NCBI GenBank assembly: GCA_001872985.1
Contig: MNYA01000251.1
Coordinates: 1-7,159 of the forward strand
Origin: a bacterium CG2_30_54_10
Lineage (GTDB): Bacteria > Muiribacteriota > Ozemobacteria > Ozemobacterales > Ozemobacteraceae
DNA length: 7,159 nt
Reading direction: 5' to 3'
Shown one piece after another: positions 1-5,250 of this stretch. Each line of letters begins with the position of its first letter. The first letter of the stretch is position 1. The notes under the pieces are model-generated. The model was not told the origin of the DNA, did not search any database, and saw only the letters and a list, made by a program, of their open reading frames with translations. A program made the position numbers and the translations under genes.

Positions 1-2893
1 CTTCGGCCTCTATCGACTCAGCGAATTTCAGGGCCTTCGGAAGAAGCATCGGCTCGTCGACTTTGAGAACGCCGGGTTTTCCGCCTTCGCCGGGGGAATA
101 GTCCAATACCGTGACCTCGAATTTGGAGGTTGTCTTGCCGTCTCCGGGAATGTTCACGGGCATCTTTGTGAGTAAGATCAACCCCGGGCGGCGGACATTG
201 ACCGAAAGATTGACTTCTTCGGTCTCGGTCGGACCTGAATAATCATTGATTGCGGACTTGGTCATTCTGGCTTTCAGCTTGAAGGTCGCGCCGGCTTCAT
301 CGCGCTCCTGAGGGAGATCCCCGAGGAAAAATTTGAGTTTTGCCTCCGCGGGAAGCTTAGGAGTCACGCCCCCTGGAAGAATGATTTCCTGGTCCCCTGA
401 GACGAAGGTGGGATCTTCGACCGACCATTCTTCGCCGGGAGCTGCGCCAAGAACCGTGGCAAGCACTTCTGTTTCCATGAGCGCATCGGGAACCAGAAAT
501 GGCTCGGGCGGATCGAATGTGAGTTGCGGCTGAGGAAGCACCTTGATCGAAAATGTCTTTTGAAGAAGGCCGGCGTTGATCCGGCCTTCCATGCCAAGAT
601 CGATCGAGGGGGAACTCCTCAAATGTTCGGGCTGAAGCCGATCGTTGGCGGCAATGGTCCAACCGCGCCAGTCCTCGGTATCACTTGGTTGGCTTACATA
701 AAGATAGCCGGCCATTTCCCCCAAGGTTCGGAGCGTGATCGTGGCATTGAGTTCCCTGGCCGGAACGGGGACACAGTAGGTTGGCTGTTCCATGCGGGCA
801 TAGACAAACAGGCTGTCGGTTGGTTGGCCGGGAACCGGGCCGCGCACCCACTCCCGATCGAGCGGGGAAACCACCATCTGGCCGCTTCCGACATCGATCT
901 CAATTTGCGTGTGACCCTGAACCGACCCTAGAGGGCAGTCGGCCTGGGCATAGACGACCCCCGGAATCCTTCCTGGCGCGAAGGCGGCGTCAGAGGGCGG
1001 GACGCAGATCACGTCGACGTGTTTGTCCCCACCACCCGCGGTGAATTGGTCTTGTACTTGCAGCGAAAAACCGGTAGGCGCTGAGAAGGAAAAACCCACG
1101 GTCGCGTTCATTTGAACCTTGGTCCATTTCGGATTGTTCGTCTCGACGATCGCGTAGAATTGCTGCGGAGTGCGGCTGTCAGCGGGAATCATCAATCCGC
1201 CGGTGGTTTGAGGAAAGACCGAGTAGTTGAATGTCTCGTCTTCTTTAGTTGTCTCACCTTTGGTGACATCTTCTTCGTAGATGACTCCGTCGGTAGGAGG
1301 CGCCAGGGGCGGGATGAGCGCCGTTCCTACGGTGGATGTGACAGCCGGAACCGTTCCTTGCTGAAGGGCTCTCCCGGAACCTTCACTGTTCCACCAGGCT
1401 ACGACGTTCGTCCAGTTGAGGGCATCGGTTCCGTCGCCGCCTCTGATCTCGTCGCCTCCGCCATCGTCGGCGCCTGCCGAAGAAGCCAGGAATAAATTGA
1501 AACAGGCTGTCATGGCGGCATAAGGAAGAACCCAGATGAGAAGGGCAATTCCGGAACCTCCAGTGGGGAAGGGCGTTGCGGATGAAACCGGGGAAACAGG
1601 CGGATTTCTGGCGCCTGGAAGACTTCCGGGTTGCGCGGCAAGGAGGTAGATTCCGGCGGCAATCAAAGCGATGGCCGCGCCGCTGCGTAAACTCTCCGGA
1701 AGAAGGATAACCAACAGGAAACCGGGCGACAGGCCGACAACCAATGCACGAAAGATTTCCTGCCCTTTTCTGATGGCGGCGGCTCCGGATGTTCCCGAAA
1801 TCAGGTTCCAGACATCGCTGAGGAAGCGCGAAAGCAGCATTCCCGGATAGCCGGCTCCCAAAAAAATCGAGGTGGTGGCCAGGCAGATGCCTGCATGCCA
1901 GTTCAGATCGAGCGCGGAGGAAAGGATCATTCCGATGCCGCTTCCGAGAAAAAAGCCCGAAAGGCTGGAACTTCCGGCGAACGGAAGGGAAATCAACAAT
2001 GCCGGGGCTCCGAAGAGCGTCTTCATTGTTGCCGCGGAGCCGTTCTTGAAAAAGGAGACGGCGAATGACCAGAACAACGCGATCGGCAAACCCCAGGCGA
2101 TCGCTGCCGATCTCGGGCTCGCGGTTCCTCCGATGACGTTCAGATAGGGTCCGTAACTATCCTCGTAGTTGAAACCGTGGTTTTTCCAGACCAGAAGAAT
2201 GGAATGTGCTGCCCAGACGGAAGCCCCGGTCAGAACTACCGGAACCAGCCTTTCGATGAACTGCCGGAAGATCATCCCAGGAAGGCTCTTGAGAAAAGCC
2301 TCGGTCGAGGCCCCGAAAACTGGGGTCGCAGCGCCGCCTGCTCTGGCCACACGGACTACACCCTCTACGTTTCCCGCACCCGCCGCACCGGTCGAAGAAA
2401 CTGCATCGCTCGAACCTTCAACACCCGCTGAATTGTCGGCATCGCCCGCGTTGTTCGCATCATCTGCGTCGTTTGCATCATCTGCATCATCAGCAATGTC
2501 AGCATCGTTTGCGTCATTCGCCTCATCTGCTTCGTCGCCATCGTCTGCTTCGTCGCCATCGTCTGCTTCGTCGCCATCGTCCGCTTCGTCGCCATCGTTC
2601 GCCTCGTCGGCATTGTCCGAACTCTCTGAATCTGTCGAACCTGCAAAGCCCCGATCGGAGGCCGATGCCGGAGGGACCGCAGACGACCATTTCGATCCAT
2701 CCCAGCGGAGCCATGAGCCGTCCTGCGGATTCAGTTGCCAGAAAACGCCTTCGAAATCCTGAACCCTAAGCTCCGCGACTGCGGCCGCGAATGCGTCAGG
2801 AGTGAGGTTTCCCTGATGATAAGAAGAGCGTAGCTCGCGAAATCTCGACTCAACGGAGACGAATCCACCGTTTCTTGACCCCGATCTTGTCAT
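1..2893 (-). CDS. Large multi-pass membrane protein with Trp-rich N-terminus, acidic repeat region and exported Ig-like region (partial, 3' end outside window)
   Basis: Family not recognised. An uninterrupted frame runs from ATG 2891-2893 off the left edge: 964 codons, no stop. The start is the only ATG after an in-frame TAA about 50 bases upstream, and GAGG (2902-2905) lies 8 bases before it. Seen in order: residues 14-70, a helical stretch (RFRELRSSYHQGNLTPDAF) then a Trp motif (W52, W61, W64, W69) resembling SHOCT/GYF-like adaptor modules; residues 86-163, 36 Asp/Glu and no Lys/Arg; hydrophobic segments near 216-236, 263-282, 293-307, 311-329, 334-352, 382-399, 404-420 and 448-470; then about 490 residues without a further membrane span, rich in beta-like sequence. 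Residues 785-900 and 901-964 look Ig-like, the latter with a Big_1-type stretch (IPGDGKTTSKFEVTVLD). Inference: cytoplasmic N-terminus, membrane core, large exported C-terminal part. A cell-surface or envelope role is plausible but unproven. Confidence 0.9.
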   Translation of the reverse strand, partial: MTRSGSRNGGFVSVESRFRELRSSYHQGNLTPDAFAAAVAELRVQDFEGVFWQLNPQDGSWLRWDGSKWSSAVPPASASDRGFAGSTDSESSDNADEANDGDEADDGDEADDGDEADDGDEADEANDANDADIADDADDANDADDANNAGDADNSAGVEGSSDAVSSTGAAGAGNVEGVVRVARAGGAATPVFGASTEAFLKSLPGMIFRQFIERLVPVVLTGASVWAAHSILLVWKNHGFNYEDSYGPYLNVIGGTASPRSAAIAWGLPIALFWSFAVSFFKNGSAATMKTLFGAPALLISLPFAGSSSLSGFFLGSGIGMILSSALDLNWHAGICLATTSIFLGAGYPGMLLSRFLSDVWNLISGTSGAAAIRKGQEIFRALVVGLSPGFLLVILLPESLRSGAAIALIAAGIYLLAAQPGSLPGARNPPVSPVSSATPFPTGGSGIALLIWVLPYAAMTACFNLFLASSAGADDGGGDEIRGGDGTDALNWTNVVAWWNSEGSGRALQQGTVPAVTSTVGTALIPPLAPPTDGVIYEEDVTKGETTKEDETFNYSVFPQTTGGLMIPADSRTPQQFYAIVETNNPKWTKVQMNATVGFSFSAPTGFSLQVQDQFTAGGGDKHVDVICVPPSDAAFAPGRIPGVVYAQADCPLGSVQGHTQIEIDVGSGQMVVSPLDREWVRGPVPGQPTDSLFVYARMEQPTYCVPVPARELNATITLRTLGEMAGYLYVSQPSDTEDWRGWTIAANDRLQPEHLRSSPSIDLGMEGRINAGLLQKTFSIKVLPQPQLTFDPPEPFLVPDALMETEVLATVLGAAPGEEWSVEDPTFVSGDQEIILPGGVTPKLPAEAKLKFFLGDLPQERDEAGATFKLKARMTKSAINDYSGPTETEEVNLSVNVRRPGLILLTKMPVNIPGDGKTTSKFEVTVLDYSPGEGGKPGVLKVDEPMLLPKALKFAESIEAE
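2522..2611. repeat. 18-bp tandem repeat inside the large membrane protein gene
   Basis: Units of ATCGTCTGCTTCGTCGCC (plus strand) occupy 2540-2557 and 2558-2575 exactly. Near-identical units sit at 2522-2539 and 2576-2593, and a decayed unit at 2594-2611. On the minus strand each unit encodes Asp-Glu-Ala-Asp-Asp-Gly, residues about 95-124. The flank 2462-2521 continues as looser 3- and 9-bp Asp/Ala/Asn codon repeats. Units are a multiple of three, so copy-number change alters length without shifting frame. Confidence 0.9.
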
Positions 2894-2938
2894 GCCTGGA
2901 ACCTCGACTGCGGGCAGTTTTGAAATGCGCAGGAAGAA

Positions 2939-2968
2939 ATTTTATTGAGGTTAAAATGAGATTTACAA
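2939..2968 (-). promoter_or_regulatory. Candidate sigma70-type promoter for the large membrane protein gene
   Basis: On the minus strand TTGTAA (2963-2968, 4/6 to TTGACA) is followed after 18 bp by TAAAAT (2939-2944, 5/6 to TATAAT). Transcription would begin near 2932, about 40 bases before the ATG and upstream of the GAGG ribosome-binding site. The match is by eye; the region is AT-rich, so chance matches are possible. Confidence 0.45.
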
Positions 2969-3039
2969 CGAGGCCTGAATTATCACCAGGAAATCGGATT
3001 AAACACCAACTCCCCCAACCGCGGAGGAAGACAAAGGAA

Positions 3040-3065
3040 CACGGATCAACCACGGGTCACCGTGG
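3040..3065. repeat. Short 11-bp tandem repeat with overlapping hairpin
   Basis: CACGGATCAAC (3040-3050) is followed directly by CACGGGTCACC (3051-3061), identical at 9 of 11 positions. An overlapping inverted repeat pairs CCACGG (3050-3055) with CCGTGG (3060-3065) around GTCA. Together with the preceding CCGCGGAGG tract it resembles 'CCACGGAT...' intergenic repeats I recall from other bacterial genomes. That family assignment is from memory only. Confidence 0.5.
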
Positions 3066-3228
3066 AAATAAGAGCAAGTATTTAGCATTGTTTTCTGGCT
3101 CCAGGTTAAAACCATTTTGAACCCTGAAAAATTCATTTTCAAAGGGGGCAAGATAAATCCAATGTGCCTTTGGATAATACGAAAAAAGAATGCACTCATA
3201 GTCTAGGGCAAGCCTCGATCGAAGTCAA

Positions 3229-3258
3229 TTGTGATTGCGACTCGATTGATGGCATAAT
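3229..3258 (+). promoter_or_regulatory. Candidate sigma70-type promoter for the PAS-GGDEF gene
   Basis: TTGTGA (3229-3234, 4/6 to TTGACA) and CATAAT (3253-3258, 5/6 to TATAAT) are separated by 18 bp. Transcription would start near 3265 and leave a leader of about 185 bases before the ATG at 3450. A perfect TTGACA also occurs at 3272-3277, but no good -10 follows at 16-18 bp, so it is the weaker candidate. Confidence 0.45.
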
Positions 3259-3294
3259 GGACTTTCCGTGATTGACAAAATCCCTGAATTCATG

Positions 3295-3308
3295 ACATTT
3301 GAAAATGT
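3295..3308. promoter_or_regulatory. Operator-like inverted repeat ACATTT-N2-AAATGT
   Basis: Perfect 6-bp arms flank a 2-bp centre, 14 bp in all, immediately followed by the palindrome TGGCGCCA (3308-3315). The site lies where the -10 would be for the TTGACA at 3272, or in the early leader if the 3229-3258 promoter is used. The size and symmetry suit a dimeric repressor, but no regulator is identified. Confidence 0.3.
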
Positions 3309-3335
3309 GGCGCCACGCGCCCTGTTTTGACGCGT

Positions 3336-3383
3336 GAAGTGAATTCGCGTGTCTCACTTCCTGTTGTCGGGCGCGGTACGCCC
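3336..3383 (+). other. Two small hairpins in the cyclase leader
   Basis: GAAGTGA (3336-3342) pairs with TCACTTC (3354-3360) across an 11-base loop. GGGCG (3369-3373) pairs with CGCCC (3379-3383) across a 5-base loop. No U-tract follows either, so neither looks like an intrinsic terminator. I see none of the conserved core of known c-di-GMP riboswitches. Confidence 0.35.
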
Positions 3384-3422
3384 CTCAGACGTTTCAATGT
3401 TTTCCGTGAATTATCGAACTGA

Positions 3423-3436
3423 TCCCTTCGAAGGGA
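3423..3436. promoter_or_regulatory. 14-bp perfect palindrome next to the cyclase ribosome-binding site
   Basis: TCCCTTCGAAGGGA is a perfect palindrome ending 3 bases before the GGAGG at 3440-3444. It could be a protein-binding site. Without a proper loop it would make only a tight RNA hairpin beside the ribosome-binding site. Chance occurrence is possible. Confidence 0.35.
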
Positions 3437-3449
3437 ACCGGAGGAACCA

Positions 3450-4499
3450 ATGAAGACCCATGCTTCCACGATCGAAGAACTTCTTGAAGAAATCACCCGG
3501 ATGCGCGATCACGTTGAGCAGATTGCTTTGGCTGGAAACCGGCTCCGAAACCAGGATGAGATGTTTCGCGAAATGGTTCACAGCGCGAACAGCATCATCC
3601 TGTGCTGGGACATTTGCGGCCGTCTCACCTTTATCAATCGGTTCGCCCAGGAATTCTTCGGATATTCCGAGGAAGAGATCATCGGCAAGAGTGTTCTCGG
3701 AACCATCGTCCCCAAGCAAGATGCCAAGGGAATCGACATGGCTTCCCTGCTTAAGGACATTTGTACAAACCCAAAAAATTACATCAACAACGAGAACGAG
3801 AATATCCGGCGCAACGGGGAGCGTATCTGGATTTCCTGGACGAACAAACCGGTCTACGATCGGGAAGGAAATTTCCTTGAAATCCTGAGCGTCGGGAACG
3901 ACATCACCAGACGGAAAAAAGCGGAGGACGAACTCGAGCGTCTTGCTAACACCGACATGATGACCGGAGTTCTCAACCGCAGAGCCGGTCTAATTTCCCT
4001 GGAAACGCTCATGGCGGAGTGCAAGACAAAAAAGAAGTTTCTGACGATCGGGTATGCTGACGTGAACAACTTAAAACCGGTTAACGATCGGTTGGGCCAT
4101 CACGAGGGGGATGCTCTGATCCGGATCGTTTGCGAGACCCTTAAAGCCTCTCTTCGCGGCACTGACGTCATTTGCAGGATGGGCGGAGACGAGTTCATGG
4201 TCGTCCTTCCTGACTGCGCGATTGAGGCGGCTCGAGAGCAATGGAAACGATTCACCCGGCGAATTGCCGTGTTGAACCGGCGGAGCGTCAAAAAATTCCC
4301 GATATCGGTCAGTGAGGGCTTCGCCGAATTCGACCCCAAGGAAAAGATTCCTTCGATGAACGAGTTCATCTCGATCGCCGACTCGGCCATGTACAAGAGA
4401 AAACAAATCATGAAAGCTGCATTGAAGCCCATTGACCTCGCTTCTGATTCTGACCTTGACTCAGGGAAAAAACCTGCCAGGGGTCGACGCAGGTCTTGA
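3450..4499 (+). CDS. PAS-GGDEF diguanylate cyclase, soluble
   Basis: Makes cyclic di-GMP from two GTP as a homodimer in the cytoplasm. The 349-residue protein has an N-terminal coiled-coil-like helix (about 6-38), a PAS domain with PAC tail (about 38-155, ending GNDITRRKKAEDELERLA), and a GGDEF domain (about 166-325). Catalytic features are intact: D169-MMTG and LNRR, metal-binding D204 in DVNNLK, N212 and D221 contacting substrate, and the signature GGDEF at 245-249. The inhibitory I-site RGTD (236-239) lies exactly five residues before GGDEF, so product feedback inhibition is expected. There is no membrane segment or signal peptide. The C-terminus is a Ser/Asp-rich then basic tail (KKPARGRRRS). 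GGAGG at 3440-3444, 5 bases before ATG, supports the start. The PAS ligand is unknown; I see no diagnostic haem or flavin residue. Confidence 0.95.
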   Translation: MKTHASTIEELLEEITRMRDHVEQIALAGNRLRNQDEMFREMVHSANSIILCWDICGRLTFINRFAQEFFGYSEEEIIGKSVLGTIVPKQDAKGIDMASLLKDICTNPKNYINNENENIRRNGERIWISWTNKPVYDREGNFLEILSVGNDITRRKKAEDELERLANTDMMTGVLNRRAGLISLETLMAECKTKKKFLTIGYADVNNLKPVNDRLGHHEGDALIRIVCETLKASLRGTDVICRMGGDEFMVVLPDCAIEAAREQWKRFTRRIAVLNRRSVKKFPISVSEGFAEFDPKEKIPSMNEFISIADSAMYKRKQIMKAALKPIDLASDSDLDSGKKPARGRRRS

Positions 4500-4539
4500 C
4501 CTACCGACGAAATCAGCGGGATCAATGCCCGGGAACCGA

Positions 4540-5250
4540 TCATGGATCGAACCGGTAACCGACTCCGTGAACGGTCGAGATCAAACGCGGGGTCTTGGGG
4601 TCCGTCTCGATCCGCTTTCGCAGTTGTGCGATATGCTGATCGAGGGTCCGGCTTGTCGGGATGTGCTCTTCGTCCCAGCAGGCGCGAAAAATCGCCATTC
4701 GATCGAGAGCTTTTCCGGGATTATCGCGAAAGAGCTTCAAAAGCTTTATCTCGCGCAGACTGAGTTCGATCGTTGTGGTTCCGCGCCGGGCTCTCAGTTC
4801 TCGGGGAAAAACATTCAGGTCGCCGAGAGCGAACGAATCCGGAATGTCTGAATTTTCCGGGTTGCCCGCTCCATCGGTCGGTTTACGGGCAAGGCATCGG
4901 CGAGTGACCGCTCGGATGCGGGCCACCACTTCTCTGACCCCGAACGGCTTGGGAATGAAATCGTCGGCGCCGAGTTCGAGGCCGACGACCTTGTCGATCT
5001 CTTCACTCTTAGCTGAAATGAAGATGACGGGGACATCCTGATTGCGATGTCGGATCTGCCTGCAGACCTCGTATCCGTCGCGGCCTGGCATCATGATGTC
5101 GAGGCAGACGAAATCAGGGTTTTGCTCATCGAACAGTTTTAATCCGGAGACCCCGTCCGCGGCCGCAATCACGTGATACCCCTCGGCTTGCATGATTTCG
5201 AGAAGACCTTGCCGAGTGACGGGATCGTCTTCAACAATCAAAACTTTCAT
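4540..5250 (-). CDS. OmpR/PhoB-family response regulator
   Basis: A 236-residue transcription factor, usual length for the family. The receiver domain (1-120) has the acidic pocket E7-D8-D9, phosphoacceptor D51 in LDIMMPGRDG, the switch residue S79 in FISA, F98 in place of the commoner Tyr, and K101 in KPF. A linker of about 20 residues leads to a winged-helix DNA-binding domain (about 139-236) with the recognition-helix segment SRTLDQHIAQLRKRIE and the wing VHGVGYRF. When phosphorylated it should dimerise and bind direct repeats near target promoters. The start codon overlaps the kinase stop as ATGA, and GGAGG (5258-5262) lies 7 bases before it, inside the kinase gene. This indicates translational coupling and a dedicated partner. 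Target genes cannot be read from this window. Confidence 0.96.
   Translation of the reverse strand: MKVLIVEDDPVTRQGLLEIMQAEGYHVIAAADGVSGLKLFDEQNPDFVCLDIMMPGRDGYEVCRQIRHRNQDVPVIFISAKSEEIDKVVGLELGADDFIPKPFGVREVVARIRAVTRRCLARKPTDGAGNPENSDIPDSFALGDLNVFPRELRARRGTTTIELSLREIKLLKLFRDNPGKALDRMAIFRACWDEEHIPTSRTLDQHIAQLRKRIETDPKTPRLISTVHGVGYRFDP

Larger units (their letters stand above)
2894..3449. other. Divergent intergenic region
   Basis: This 556-bp stretch separates the divergently transcribed membrane-protein and cyclase genes. It is more AT-rich than the flanking genes, and the short frames in it show no protein-like composition. It contains the minus-strand promoter candidate, a small tandem repeat with a hairpin (3040-3065), a possible hairpin at 3125-3141 (TGAAAA, 5-base loop, TTTTCA), the plus-strand promoter candidate (3229-3258) and several palindromes between 3295 and 3436. 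I see no RNA gene or mobile-element end in it. Confidence 0.75.

Noticed and set aside
2097..2104. Cyanobacterial HIP1 octamer GCGATCGC as evidence for a cyanobacterium
   Set aside because: Only one full octamer was found among 21 CGATCG sites, so it does not support a cyanobacterial origin.
2522..2611. Possible CRISPR array from the regular repeats
   Set aside because: The units are 18 bp, directly abutting with no unique spacers, and keep a coding frame; this is a coding tandem repeat.
2169..2762. Plus-strand 197-codon Ser/Ala-rich frame
   Set aside because: It is the antisense of the acidic repeat region of the minus-strand gene, with low-complexity composition and no ribosome-binding site of note.
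3272..3300. Promoter using the perfect TTGACA at 3272
   Set aside because: The hexamers at 16-18 bp spacing (GACATT, ACATTT, CATTTG) match TATAAT poorly; the 3229-3258 pair is better balanced.
3265..3449. c-di-GMP riboswitch before the cyclase
   Set aside because: The leader is structured, but I do not find the conserved GEMM-I/II core bases, so no riboswitch is called.
3411..3719. Minus-strand 102-codon frame over the cyclase start
   Set aside because: It is a shadow of the cyclase reading frame, with no homology recognised and a better-supported gene on the opposite strand.
4500..4539. Bidirectional terminator between the convergent genes
   Set aside because: Only the short palindrome CCCGGG is present; there is no stable hairpin followed by a T-tract on either strand.
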